Positions 20,003-29,670 of a DNA stretch of 64,000 nucleotides are shown here, in pieces. The notes under the pieces were generated by a model. That model searched no databases. It worked only from the letters and a program-made list of their open reading frames with translations, and was not told where the DNA came from. Every line of letters begins with the position of its first letter. The first letter of the stretch is position 1. This DNA is from Streptococcus uberis (GTDB lineage: Bacteria > Bacillota > Bacilli > Lactobacillales > Streptococcaceae), in the NCBI RefSeq assembly GCF_000785785.1, contig NZ_JRQN01000008.1, positions 1-64,000 on the forward strand. Reading direction: 5' to 3'. A program made the position numbers and the translations under genes.

Positions 20003-20741
20003 ATTTTCTATGTTTTTCTGGATCCCAGACAAAGCTTGCAACGTATGAGAAGAGCATCGTCAATATTAAAACAATAATTAAAATGACTGCTAGTGGAATT
20101 CTGTAGATATAGGTTAAGGGATTTAATGCTTTTCCAGGTTGATAGGGAAGCATTTCAGCATCCAGGCGATCAAATTCTGCCTGTATCCTTCCGGCTACTT
20201 CTGAAATTCCTTCATCATTCATTCGTTTAATATCAGAAATATCAATTGGATGACCAAAATTCATATCCACTCGCTCACTTTTTAGTAGGCCTTTAATTGT
20301 CATTGGTCCAGCATAAGTTGCTGGCATAATACGAACCTTAGCCATTTTTGCAATGACCGCGACACCACCTTTTATGTCCTTAGAATGACGGCTACCACTA
20401 GGGAACATAACAAGGGATTTATCTTTCTTTTTTAAAACATTAACAGGATATCTGATTGCATCCTGACTTGGATGTTCACGATCAACTGGAAATGCGCCAC
20501 ACATTTTGATCCACCAAGCAAATAAACGATTAGTAAAGAGCTCTTTTTTTGCCATAAATATGAATTGTTTCGGTCTTGCAGCAAAGGCCATGTAAACAGG
20601 ATCCCAAAATGTACGATGGGGTGCAACAAGGATATAATTTTCATCTGCTGACAAGATATTTTCTTGGTTATGGTAATGTGTATTGCCATTAACAACCCAT
20701 AATAAAAAAACGACTAAGCCACGTAAATAAGAATAAAACAC
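20001..20741 (-). CDS. plsC: 1-acyl-sn-glycerol-3-phosphate acyltransferase
   Basis: Adds the second acyl chain to lysophosphatidic acid at the membrane. The GTG at 20741 (VFYSYLRGL) is the likely start because AAGGAG lies six bases upstream; an in-frame ATG at 20807 would add 22 atypical residues. This gives 246 residues. The catalytic HX4D motif is APHRTFWDP, followed by the acceptor-binding FPSGSRH. A C-terminal hydrophobic helix (IPLAVILIIVLIL) anchors the protein. It lies upstream of comEA, as in other streptococci. Confidence 0.92.
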   Translation of the reverse strand: MFYSYLRGLVVFLLWVVNGNTHYHNQENILSADENYILVAPHRTFWDPVYMAFAARPKQFIFMAKKELFTNRLFAWWIKMCGAFPVDREHPSQDAIRYPVNVLKKKDKSLVMFPSGSRHSKDIKGGVAVIAKMAKVRIMPATYAGPMTIKGLLKSERVDMNFGHPIDISDIKRMNDEGISEVAGRIQAEFDRLDAEMLPYQPGKALNPLTYIYRIPLAVILIIVLILTMLFSYVASFVWDPEKHRK

Positions 20742-20865
20742 GTGTTTCTCCTTTTTGATTTCTATCTTGTTTATTGTATCATGAATAGTAACTTTGGGAA
20801 AGTGCATTATCTCTTCGACTACTTAACCTTTAATCTATCGACTTTCAGAGTTGTGCCTTTTCTGT

Positions 20866-20871
20866 TATAAT
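20866..20871 (+). promoter_or_regulatory. TATAAT box seven bases before trmN6
   Basis: A perfect TATAAT ends only six bases before the ATG at 20878. The -35 region is weak (TTTCAG at about 20843-20848). If used, the mRNA would start at or next to the ATG, making it leaderless; the AGGGGA between the box and the ATG would then not be transcribed. Confidence 0.5.
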
Positions 20872-20877
20872 AGGGGA

Positions 20878-21651
20878 ATGAACAGAATAGAACTAAAAGA
20901 AGGAGAGCGCATCGATCAGCTCTTTTCTACTGACGTAAAAATTATTCAAAATAAAGATGTCTTCAGTTACTCTATTGATAGTGTCTTACTATCTCGTTTT
21001 CCAAAATTACCATCCAAAGGTTTGATTGTCGATCTTTGTTCTGGAAATGGAGCCGTTGGACTTTTTGCAAGTACAAGAACAAATGCTTCCATTCTTGAGG
21101 TTGAGTTGCAAGAACGACTTGCAGAAATGGCTCAAAGGTCAATTCAACTGAATAAACTTGATCACCAGGTAAAAATGGTTAATGACGATTTAAAAAATCT
21201 ATTGGACTATGCACCACGATCTGGCGTGGATTTAATTCTCTGTAATCCACCTTATTTTAAAACAAATGAAACATCTAAAAAAAATGCTTCTGAATACTAC
21301 CTTCTAGCCAGACATGAAATAGCAACTAATCTTGAAGAGATTTGCCAAATCAGTCGTCATGCGTTAAAGTCAAACGGTCGCCTTGCCATGGTACATCGCC
21401 CTGATCGTTTCATTGAGATATTAGATGGTCTCAGACAAAATGGACTAGCACCGAAACGAGTACAGTTTGTATATCCTAAATTAGGTAAAGATGCTAATAT
21501 GTTACTCATTGAGGCTATAAAAGACGGCTCAATTGAGGGAATGAAAATTTTACCACCTTTGATTGTCCATAATGAAAATGGGGACTACACAGACCATATC
21601 AATGATATTTATTTTGGAAATAACCTACATGAACAAAAAAATGATTGCTAA
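20878..21651 (+). CDS. tRNA1(Val) (adenine37-N6)-methyltransferase-like protein
   Basis: A SAM-dependent methyltransferase of the TrmN6/SmtA group, 257 residues. The start [16 protein letters not shown] is the conserved N-terminus of the streptococcal family; the longer frame upstream lacks similarity. The SAM motif is [13 protein letters not shown], and the substrate-binding motif of N6-adenine enzymes is LCNPPYF. The E. coli counterpart modifies A37 of tRNA1-Val; the tRNA target here is inferred. It overlaps the following GIY-YIG gene, a conserved pairing in Firmicutes. Confidence 0.88.
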   Translation: MNRIELKEGERIDQLFSTDVKIIQNKDVFSYSIDSVLLSRFPKLPSKGLIVDLCSGNGAVGLFASTRTNASILEVELQERLAEMAQRSIQLNKLDHQVKMVNDDLKNLLDYAPRSGVDLILCNPPYFKTNETSKKNASEYYLLARHEIATNLEEICQISRHALKSNGRLAMVHRPDRFIEILDGLRQNGLAPKRVQFVYPKLGKDANMLLIEAIKDGSIEGMKILPPLIVHNENGDYTDHINDIYFGNNLHEQKNDC

Positions 21652-21916
21652 GGATTCTTTAACAGCCTATATGTATGTTTTAGAGTGTGCAGATCATACC
21701 TTATATACTGGTTATACTACAGATATTGAAAAGAGACTAAAAGTTCATAATAGCGGTAAAGGAGCAAAATATACACGGGCTAGATTGCCAGTTAACTTAC
21801 TTTATTTTGAAGAATTTGCTAGTAAACAAGAAGCAATGTCTGCAGAAGCACGCTTTAAAAAACAGAAAACCAGACAACAAAAACTGGATTATATTAAAGA
21901 GCATAAAAAAAGTTGA
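21629..21916 (+). CDS. GIY-YIG nuclease superfamily protein (UPF0213)
   Basis: A small protein of about 95 residues with the GIY-YIG fold: [16 protein letters not shown] contains the two-strand signature (YVL and YTG), then [15 protein letters not shown] and a C-terminal Lys/Arg-rich helix. It overlaps the 3' end of the upstream methyltransferase gene by 23 bases, which suggests translational coupling. ATG 21629 is chosen; ATG 21641 is also possible. The function is not established for UPF0213. It ends at a strong terminator. Confidence 0.82.
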   Translation: MNKKMIAKDSLTAYMYVLECADHTLYTGYTTDIEKRLKVHNSGKGAKYTRARLPVNLLYFEEFASKQEAMSAEARFKKQKTRQQKLDYIKEHKKS

Positions 21917-21937
21917 GAGATTATCTCTCAACTTTTT
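21905..21937. terminator. bidirectional terminator between GIY-YIG gene and kup
   Basis: AAAAAGTTGAGAGA pairs with TCTCTCAACTTTTT around a short loop, giving poly-T tails on both strands at the end of two converging genes. Confidence 0.85.
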
Positions 21938-23932
21938 AGTTGATTTCTTTTGGTGCTTCAAACTCTTTGATCGGTAATTTTAAGACATCAGAAAGTATCA
22001 ATGGTACAACTTCAACTGTTACCTCTGAATATTGTAAACCAAACCAACGCATAGGAGTCGCTGTAAAATGCTTGATACTTGCTTTAGTTTGCATAATAAA
22101 ACGCTCAAAACCATTTAACTGACGTGCATTTGAAACACGCTCCTCTATGATAACAAATCGAAAATCTCCAACCTTACGTCCTGGAGTAATTGAATACTCT
22201 TGCTCTTGTTTTGGTAAACGTCCACTTTCCATTAAGTCCTGAACAATAGTTCTTAAATAGCGTGGAACAGACTGCGGCATTCTAAACCCAAGGAAAAGTT
22301 CAACTTTAACCATGTAATCCGTTCCCATCATATCAACTTTATACTTAGCTGTATAGGGTTCATCTGTCACCTTAACATTAACAAACCAATATACCTTAGC
22401 ACGTTTTGGACGTTTGTCTAAAATGGAATATAAAATTGACTTATCAATCATATTGTCTTGCAACCTATTTGTCAAGTAAACAACATTTGTTTGATAAAGA
22501 TCAATCGCTTTATCATCACGCAACGCTTTAATTTGTTCCCTATAATCTAGGAGGTTAAGAGATTTAACATATTTGAAGACAATTTTTGTCCCTTTATGCC
22601 ATATAAACATGACTAACACAATGCCTAAGGCAAGAATAACAACTACGTAACCACCGTGCATAAATTTAACAGCTGAAGCTGCAAAGAAAATGAATTCTAT
22701 CAGTGCAAAGAATGACATAACAACATGAGCTAATATCGAGTTCATCCCCTCTTTAATTAAGTAATAATTTAAGAGTACGGTTGTCATCAACATAGTTATG
22801 GTGATAGCTAAGCCATAAGCCGCTTCCATATGAGCTGAATTTCTAAAGTATAGAACCACACATGAAGTAATAAAACATAGTACCCAGTTAATAACTGGAA
22901 TATATAATTGTCCTAAGTTTTGACCCGGGTATGTTACCCTGAATAATGGAAAAATTTTAAGACGCATCGCTTCTGCAACCAAAGTAAATGATCCAGTGAT
23001 TAAAGCTTGTGAAGCAATGATTGCAGCAAGAGTCGCAATAATAACTGCCAATACTCTCACCCCTTCTGGTACTGCTGCAAAGAAAGGATTTAACTCAATT
23101 CCACTATTGCGATTGGCCAAAATCCATGCCCCTTGACCACAGTATGACAGTAATATACAAACCTTTACAAACGGCCAACTAAAATAGACATTACCTCGCC
23201 AACATGGCCCAAGTCTGAGTACAGCGCCTCTGCACCAGTTGTTGCCAGGAAAATTGAACCTAATATAAAAATACCACGACTATTTTCAGGACTCAATAAT
23301 AGATTAATAGCATAGTAAGGATTAATAGCTTTAAAGATTTCTAAATGGCCTAGCGTATTAAAAAAACCTATCAAGCCAAGGAAACTAAACCATATTAACA
23401 TAACTGGTCCAAACATTTTCCCAATCATACTAGTTCCAAACCGTTGAAGACTAAATAATGAGAGAATGATTAGTAGAGTAGTGATTATAACATTCGTTTG
23501 ATTCTGGTAAATACTACTAATCCCAGGTACAGCTTTTAAGCCCTCAATAGCCGAAGTCACTGTAACTGCTGGCGTCAATGCTCCATCCGATAAAAGTGTA
23601 GCTCCACCTATCATTGCCGGAACAATTAACCATGGAGACATTTTTCTAACTAGTGTATATAGAGAGAAAATACCTCCTTCATGATGGTTATCAGCCCTTA
23701 AAGCAATCCAAACATACTTAATCGTTGTAATTAACGTTAGAGTCCAAAATATCAAAGATATAGAACCTAAAATAAAGGTTTCAGAGACATTTGAAATACC
23801 TCCTTGGTTTTCAACCAAGGATTGCATTGTATAGAGTGGACTTGTTCCAATATCTCCATAGACAATTCCTAGTGCAATAATGAAACCGGCCTTAGTCGCT
23901 TTCTCAAAATCAGCGTGATTGGCATTAGACAT
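21936..23932 (-). CDS. kup: KUP-family potassium transporter, frameshifted
   Basis: Potassium uptake permease. The start is ATG 23932 ([11 protein letters not shown]) after AGGAGG. Reconstructed length is about 665 residues: 12 helices, with [13 protein letters not shown] in the first helix pair, then a C-terminal cytoplasmic domain from about residue 440. The frame breaks at about 23199: [11 protein letters not shown] should read [14 protein letters not shown], and one C restored on the plus strand (CC to CCC) repairs it. Lactococcal relatives are inhibited by c-di-AMP; I saw no c-di-AMP riboswitch upstream. Confidence 0.93.
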
Positions 23933-24033
23933 CCCAATCGTCCTCCTAAAATTCATATAAATACCAAAAATGGTTGAGACCATTATAACAGATTATTAAC
24001 AAAAAGGGAATTCATCTCAAAAAGAATAGATAG

Positions 24034-24080
24034 TGGGACAGACACCCATGAGAGCTTTGTCCTCATGGGTGTCTGTCCCA
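24034..24080. repeat. 19-bp perfect hairpin (GGGACAGAC type), probable cshA terminator
   Basis: Arms 24034-24052 and 24062-24080 are perfectly complementary over 19 bp with a 9-nt loop. It lies 13 bases after the cshA stop codon. The flank on the minus strand reads GAGTCTGGGACAGAC; the core GAGTCTGGGACA is shared with the larger hairpin at 31226-31336. The T tail is weak, so it may act by strong RNA structure. Confidence 0.65.
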
Positions 24081-24092
24081 GACTCATACTTA

Positions 24093-25712
24093 TTAATTTG
24101 ATTTATTGCGAATAACAAAACCTTTATCTTTGTTTGATGATTTCTTATCTTTATTGTAAAAGTCTTTTGCATTACGCTTAGATTTACGTAAACCAGTTGA
24201 ACTTGCATCATGGTTATCGCGTTTATCACGTTTGTTTTTACGACGGTCACCATCACGATCATTTCGGTCACGATATCCACCACGACGGTCATCACGTCTT
24301 CCGCGATTTCCACCACGTCCACGATCGTTACGACCACGTCCACCTTTGCCACCACCGTGACCACCACCAACATATTTAAATGGTAATGGTTTTTCACGAG
24401 CAATTTCAACTTCTGGTAAAGAATCTGGATCTTGAACAGTTAGGCTCAAAATATAAAGTGCTAACTCTTCTGGAGTAAATTCTGAGGCTAATTGAATAGC
24501 ATCACCTTTAAACTTATCAAAGTTAGAACGAATAGTTTCATCTGCGAAATCACGTTCAATCTTTTTAAGAGCAATTTTCTTTTTAGCTTGGAATGCTTCT
24601 TCAGCTGTTGCAGGTTTCAAAGGTAGCATTTGTTTCTTAGTAAGGTTTTCAATCATTGAAAGGTAACCCATCTCATTTGGAGAAACAAAAGTGATAGATT
24701 CACCAGTTTTACCAGCACGTCCTGTACGTCCGATACGGTGAACATAACTTTCTGGGTCTTGTGTAATATCATAGTTATAAACATGAGTTACGCCAGAAAT
24801 ATCTAATCCACGCGCTGCAACGTCAGTCGCAACTAAGATATCAACTTGGTCGCCTTTGAAATCACGAATAACACGGAGACGTTTATTTTGATCCAAGTCA
24901 CCGTGAATACCTTCTGCACGGAAGCCACGTAATTTAAGACCACGTGTAATTTCATCAACACGACGTTTTGTACGACCAAAAACAATTGAAAGTTCTGGTT
25001 GTTGGACGTCCATGAGACGAGTCATTGTATCAAATTTTTCTTGTTCCTTAACGCGAACATAAAATTGTTCTACATTAACATTAGTTAGTTCTTTGTTCTT
25101 AATTTGAACATGCTCAGGTTCTTTCATGAACTTAACGCCAATTTGTTTAATTGGAGCTGGCATTGTAGCAGAAAATAGTAAAGTTTGACGTTCAGCAGGA
25201 ACACGGCTGATAATAGCTTCAATATCTTCAAGGAATCCCATATTAAGCATTTCATCTGCTTCATCAAGGATTAATGTTTCAACATGATCTAATTTCAACG
25301 CTTTACGTTTAATTAAATCTAATAGACGTCCTGGCGTACCAACAACAATATGTGCTCCTGATTTCAAAGCTTTAATTTGTTTATCGATACTTGATCCACC
25401 GTAAACTGAGCGAACCTTAACGCCCTTATCACGACCAAAACGGAACAATTCTTCCTGACTCTGAACAGCTAGTTCACGAGTGGGAGCAATTACAAGTGCC
25501 TGAATGATATTGTCATCCGTACGGATCTTGTTTAAAGTTGGCAAGCCAAATGCAGCTGTTTTACCAGTACCAGTTTGTGCTTGTCCAATAACATCTTTAC
25601 CCTCTAGGGCTAATGGAATAGTCATCTCTTGAATTGGAGATGCTTTTTCAAAACCAGCTTTTACTACTGCTGATTGGATGTCTTCTGATAAGTTAAATTC
25701 TGTAAATTTCAA
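24093..25712 (-). CDS. cshA: DEAD-box RNA helicase CshA
   Basis: ATP-dependent RNA helicase involved in RNA decay and ribosome assembly, especially in the cold. 539 residues with every motif: Q motif (KASPIQEMTIP), motif I AQTGTGKT, PTRELA, TPGR, DEAD, SAT, and HRIGRTGRAGK. From about residue 445 the tail is an RGG-like, Gly/Arg/Asp-rich disordered RNA-binding region. Length and tail match CshA of low-GC Gram-positives. It is a single gene with a long AT-rich leader (25713-25800), typical of cold-regulated helicases, though no specific element is proven. Confidence 0.94.
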   Translation of the reverse strand: MKFTEFNLSEDIQSAVVKAGFEKASPIQEMTIPLALEGKDVIGQAQTGTGKTAAFGLPTLNKIRTDDNIIQALVIAPTRELAVQSQEELFRFGRDKGVKVRSVYGGSSIDKQIKALKSGAHIVVGTPGRLLDLIKRKALKLDHVETLILDEADEMLNMGFLEDIEAIISRVPAERQTLLFSATMPAPIKQIGVKFMKEPEHVQIKNKELTNVNVEQFYVRVKEQEKFDTMTRLMDVQQPELSIVFGRTKRRVDEITRGLKLRGFRAEGIHGDLDQNKRLRVIRDFKGDQVDILVATDVAARGLDISGVTHVYNYDITQDPESYVHRIGRTGRAGKTGESITFVSPNEMGYLSMIENLTKKQMLPLKPATAEEAFQAKKKIALKKIERDFADETIRSNFDKFKGDAIQLASEFTPEELALYILSLTVQDPDSLPEVEIAREKPLPFKYVGGGHGGGKGGRGRNDRGRGGNRGRRDDRRGGYRDRNDRDGDRRKNKRDKRDNHDASSTGLRKSKRNAKDFYNKDKKSSNKDKGFVIRNKSN

Positions 25713-25862
25713 ATGTTTCTCTTTTCTAAAAAAGCAGTGCGAAGCTGCCTTATAAGCCTTTATAGTTCTGTCGTTCCATTAACAACTAGACTAGTGTATC
25801 ACAATTAAAAATAAAAAGATAGGAATAATGTCATGTAAGTGTTTTTATGATATCATGGACTC

Positions 25863-26639
25863 ATGAACTATAAAGGAATTGTATTTTTTGACCTAGATGG
25901 CACGCTTTTAGATGCCACATCTCATGTCTCTATGGATAATCGCAAAGCATTGGACCAACTAAGAACCAATGGCTATTTACCTGTTATTGCAACAGGACGT
26001 TCTGTACTTGAATTGGAAAATATTTTAGAGGAATCAGGCATTTCTTCCGTGGTCATGCTTAACGGGATGGTAGTTCAAGTTGAAGGACAAATTATCTTTA
26101 AAGAAACAATTGATAAGTCAGATATTGAAAAAACGCTCAAAATTGCAAATGAATTAGGAGAAAACATTGCCTACTATACCCCCGATGAATTAGTACTGGC
26201 TGGTTTGTCAGAAGGTTTGCGTGGTCACTTCGCTTATTTCCATAGCCTCCTACCACGTATTGACAAAGATTACTTCAAAGAAGAAGATGTCAATATGCTC
26301 TTGGTTGGTGGATCAGATAAAAACAATGACCACTTCTATCATGGAGGTGTTCCTAACCTAAAATTTTTAAGAAATAGTCCCTTCTCTATTGATGTTGTTA
26401 AAAAAGGATATAACAAAGGTACTGGCGTGGCTTTGATTAAAAAAGCCCTGCAGTCTGAGCACATACCGACCTATGGTTTTGGTGACGGAGGAAATGATTT
26501 AGACTTACTAGCTGCCGTTGACCATCCAGTAGCAATGGAAAATGCAATCCCAGAACTGAAAGAATTAGCAGAATTCACTACGCATAAGAATACCGAAGAT
26601 GGCATAAGATTTGGACTTAAACATTATGGGTTAATCTAA
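25863..26639 (+). CDS. Cof-type HAD phosphatase
   Basis: A 258-residue HAD-IIB (Cof/YkrA-like) hydrolase. Motif I is FFDLDGTLLDA, motif II is the Thr in IATGRS, motif III Lys is in VVKKGYNKG, and motif IV is GFGDGGNDLDLL. Such enzymes dephosphorylate sugar phosphates, FMN or PLP with loose specificity, so the physiological substrate is unknown. The gene is divergent from cshA and sits next to the IS remnant that starts 15 bases after its stop codon. Confidence 0.88.
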   Translation: MNYKGIVFFDLDGTLLDATSHVSMDNRKALDQLRTNGYLPVIATGRSVLELENILEESGISSVVMLNGMVVQVEGQIIFKETIDKSDIEKTLKIANELGENIAYYTPDELVLAGLSEGLRGHFAYFHSLLPRIDKDYFKEEDVNMLLVGGSDKNNDHFYHGGVPNLKFLRNSPFSIDVVKKGYNKGTGVALIKKALQSEHIPTYGFGDGGNDLDLLAAVDHPVAMENAIPELKELAEFTTHKNTEDGIRFGLKHYGLI

Positions 26640-26654
26640 AAGAATGCCAAGAAA

Positions 26655-26754
26655 TGAACTGCACCCCAAAAAGTAGACACAAAATCTAACGATTGGGTGC
26701 TTTTTTATGAAATTAAGTTATGAAGATAAAGCGGAAATTTATTATTTACGATAA
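26655..26754 (+). mobile_element. truncated IS3-family left end with transposase start
   Basis: The end TGAACTGCACCCC is followed by a hairpin (GCACCC at the left, GGGTGC at 26695-26700) and then by ATG 26707, which encodes MKLSYEDKAEIYYLR and a stop. This matches the conserved N-terminus of IS3-family OrfA proteins. No further transposase sequence follows, so the element is a remnant. Related end sequence lies at 15163-15213. Confidence 0.6.
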
Positions 26755-26964
26755 TCAGGTTGGTCTTGGACTATATTGAGTTGCTGGTAATTCAGATAAA
26801 CTGGTTCCCTGAGCATCTGTTTCAGATTTAGTTGTCTCTTTACCTTTTTTTGGTTGATATGACGATTCCTTACTTCCAATCGGTTTTTTATCTTGATGGA
26901 TTTTGCTATTTTTGGGGGGGATTAGATGATTTTGTTTCTTCTTTGTGGCAAGCAGATATCGCAT
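26755..26964 (-). pseudogene. orphan 69-codon frame, possible surface-protein fragment
   Basis: Low-complexity, Lys/Ser/Thr-rich sequence ending SELPATQYSPRPT. The LPATQ resembles a degraded LPxTG sorting motif, but no membrane helix follows. The frame passes through a run of seven C on its strand. It could be a scrap of a wall-associated protein or chance. I cannot assign a function. Confidence 0.2.
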
Positions 26965-27151
26965 TAAAAATTAATAAAGTAAGACATGACATAATTATAT
27001 ATTTTATTTTTTAATTTTAATTGTGTTTCACTCCTTTGATTCTTGAATCTAATTTTTAATCATATAATGAAAAAGATAAATATTTTTAATACTTTTATTT
27101 TTTTGTAATATTATGCTATAAAAAATACAAATAAAACAATAGGCATTTTAC

Positions 27152-27181
27152 AAAAAACGTATGACCTCTCATACGTTTTTT
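27152..27181 (-). terminator. prfC terminator
   Basis: A perfect stem AAAAAACGTATGA/TCATACGTTTTTT with a short loop lies immediately after the prfC stop; it can work on both strands. Confidence 0.85.
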
Positions 27182-27184
27182 AAA

Positions 27185-28729
27185 TTACATTTTTTCTTCT
27201 AATTTTACATCAGGATACTTGTCAGCAAACCAACGTAGAGCAAAGTCATTTTCAAATAAGAATACTGGTTGGTCGAAACGGTCTTTAGCTAAGATATTAC
27301 GGCTTGAAGACATACGCTGATCCAGGTCATCCTCACTAATCCAACGAACTGTCTTTTTACCCATCGGCGTCATGATTACTTCTGCATTGTATTCACCTTC
27401 CATTCGGTGTTTAAATACTTCAAACTGCAATTGACCTACTGCTCCAAGCATGTACTCACCAGTCTGGTAATTTTTATACAGCTGAACAGCTCCTTCTTGG
27501 ACTAACTGTTCCATTCCTTTATGGAATGATTTTTGTTTCATCACATTTTTAGCTGACACCTTCATAAAGAGTTCTGGTGTAAAGGTTGGTAGAGGTTCAA
27601 ATTCAAATTTATTTTTACCAACTGTCAGTGTATCACCAACTTGGTAAGTACCCGTGTCATAAACCCCAATAATATCACCTGCAACAGCATTCTGAACATT
27701 TTCACGTGATTCAGCATAAATTGTGTGACATTTGACAGTTTAGCACCTTTACCAGTTCGCGTTAAATTAACAGACATTCCCTTTTCAAACTCACCAGAAA
27801 CTATTCTGACAAAGGCAATTCTATCACGGTGACGAGGGTCCATATTGGCTTGGATTTTAAATACAAAACCAGAAAAATTCTTGTCCAAAGGATCAATCAT
27901 TTTATCATCTTTTGTTTTATGGCCATGTGGCTCCGGAGCAAATTCTAAGAAAGTATCTAAGAAAGTCTGCACACCAAAATTTGTTAAAGCAGAGCCGAAA
28001 AATACAGGCGTCAACTCGCCATCCAGAATAGATTGCTCAGAGAATTCATTCCCTGCTTCCTCAAGAAGCTCAATATCTTCCAAAGCCTGCTCATAAAAAG
28101 GATTATTAGCAAAAAGTAATTGCCCTTCCTCAAAATTAGCAAAACGTTGATCTCCCTTATAGAGTTCTAAACGTTGATTATGTAAATCATAAAGTCCTTC
28201 AAAAGCTCTTCCCATTCCAATTGGCCAGTTCATTGGGTAAGAGGCAATACCTAGGACTTCCTCAAGTTCTTCTAATAGTTCAAGAGGCTCACGACCATCA
28301 CGGTCTAATTTATTTATAAATGTAAAAACTGGAATGTTTCTGTGTTTAACAACTTCAAATAATTTTTTGGTCTGTGCTTCAATCCCTTTTGCAGAGTCAA
28401 TAACCATAACAGCTGCATCAACAGCCATTAGTGTACGATATGTATCTTCTGAGAAGTCTTCGTGCCCTGGTGTATCCAAGATATTGACACGTTTTCCAGC
28501 ATAGTCAAATTGCATAACAGATGAAGTAACTGAAATTCCACGTTGTTTTTCAATGTCCATCCAGTCAGATTTTGCAAAAGTTCCTGTTTTTTTACCTTTT
28601 ACTGTACCTGCTTCTCGGATTTCTCCCCCAAAGTAAAGTAACTGTTCTGTAATTGTCGTTTTACCAGCATCCGGGTGACTGATGATGGCAAAAGTTCGAC
28701 GTTTTTTTTATTTCTTCATTAAGTGACAT
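27185..28729 (-). CDS. prfC: peptide chain release factor 3, two frameshifts
   Basis: GTPase that recycles RF1/RF2 after termination. The start is ATG 28729 (MSLNEEIKK). A run of eight A on the coding strand (28692-28699 as T on plus) should be seven for the frame to continue [17 protein letters not shown] second break at about 27715 loses one [10 protein letters not shown] should read [11 protein letters not shown]. With both corrected the product is 514 residues, normal for RF3. Visible G motifs are DTPGHEDF and INKLDRDG, and the C-terminal region ends [13 protein letters not shown]3 is often dispensable, but two lesions in one conserved gene still point to sequence error. Confidence 0.93.
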
Positions 28730-28811
28730 ATTTTTTCCTTATTTTAATAATATGATATGATTGTTACCAGTCATTATGTGATTACATTGGCTTTACTCCA
28801 TTTGCTTATTA

Positions 28812-28841
28812 TAAAAAGAGTCATATTTTAAACAACTCTTT
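28812..28841 (-). terminator. terminator of the YwaF-like gene
   Basis: AAAGAGT (28815-28821) pairs with ACTCTTT (28835-28841) and is followed by five T on the minus strand, 35 bases after the stop codon of the gene ending at 28876. Confidence 0.65.
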
Positions 28842-28875
28842 CATTATATCTGATTTTATTAGCTTTCGCAATGTC

Positions 28876-29571
28876 TTACTTTCTAAGCGTTGCTTTAGTC
28901 CAATTACGATTGGGCTCTTGACTTTTCTTAAAAATAAGCTCAACTGTTTTTATCATCACTGTTAAACCACTAGTTACCAATAAGTAATTAAACACTAAGT
29001 GATGCGTATGAATAATGGGAATATCCATTAAGAAACCATAGTTACCTTTGGTAAACACATTAACAATTAGAATAAAAAAGTTAATGTAGAGCAAGTCTTT
29101 AAATAGAACTGCTGTAGGTAATAGTTCCTTCTTATAGTACTTGGTCAAATATAAAACACCATTTACCAAAAGTGCATAATGTCCAAGATAAAAGGCCACA
29201 TTTGTCACATGGAATAAGGAATAAGGATAATAATCTGGTGATAATAAAGCTAAAAATGTTCCGCCTATACCTAATGTCATAAACAATTGCTTGTAACGAT
29301 TATTATTCGGTAATAAGAATACAGCCAACATAGCAATCCTACAATGATAAAGTGGCAAGGCTTCACGAAGTGGAAATCCTTTAAAAACATACCAAATATA
29401 AAGTGACAAGATTTGACTAATTTGTAACAAGATAAACGCTCTTGCGTAGGTCTTTGAGTCTTGTAATTTATATGTTAATACCACAAGCATCAAAGCAATT
29501 AGAATGGTTCCGAGATAAAATATAGGAGTAACATGAGGTAGTCCTACAGGGATTGTACTAAAAAATTCCAT
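28876..29571 (-). CDS. YwaF/TIGR02206-like integral membrane protein
   Basis: 231 residues with about seven hydrophobic helices. The motif ALPLYHCRIAM (a Cys after aromatic/His residues at the start of helix 3) and the histidine pair IIHTHHLVFNY near helix 6 are features of the TIGR02206 family. The biochemical function is unknown. It lies between prfC and murF on the same strand but has its own terminator and an 85-base gap from its neighbour, so it is probably a single transcript. Confidence 0.7.
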   Translation of the reverse strand: MEFFSTIPVGLPHVTPIFYLGTILIALMLVVLTYKLQDSKTYARAFILLQISQILSLYIWYVFKGFPLREALPLYHCRIAMLAVFLLPNNNRYKQLFMTLGIGGTFLALLSPDYYPYSLFHVTNVAFYLGHYALLVNGVLYLTKYYKKELLPTAVLFKDLLYINFFILIVNVFTKGNYGFLMDIPIIHTHHLVFNYLLVTSGLTVMIKTVELIFKKSQEPNRNWTKATLRK

Positions 29572-29670
29572 AAACAGTCCTTTCTTTATCTTTTTATTAT
29601 ACCTTATGAACTTATCATTAACAAGTTTATTTTTTAATAAAGTTAAAGAAAATGTTTATAGATTTACTTT

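Larger units (their letters stand above)
26640..27184. other. gene-poor region with IS debris and an orphan reading frame
   Basis: About 545 bases without a convincing gene. It holds an IS3-type left end (26655-26754), a seven-G run near 26915, a questionable minus-strand reading frame (26755-26964), very AT-rich sequence (27000-27140) and the prfC terminator. It looks like a decayed insertion site. Confidence 0.7.

Noticed and set aside
24197..24379. Plus-strand His-rich frame of 60 codons
   Set aside because: It is the antisense of the Arg/Gly/Asp-rich tail of CshA; composition follows from that coding sequence.
24017..24409. 130-codon minus-strand frame
   Set aside because: Out-of-frame reading of the same CshA tail, with Val/Ile-rich low complexity and no ribosome binding site.
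27185..28729. Programmed frameshifting in prfC
   Set aside because: Programmed +1 shifting belongs to prfB; here there is no in-frame slippery stop signal, and one of the two breaks lacks a slippery sequence.
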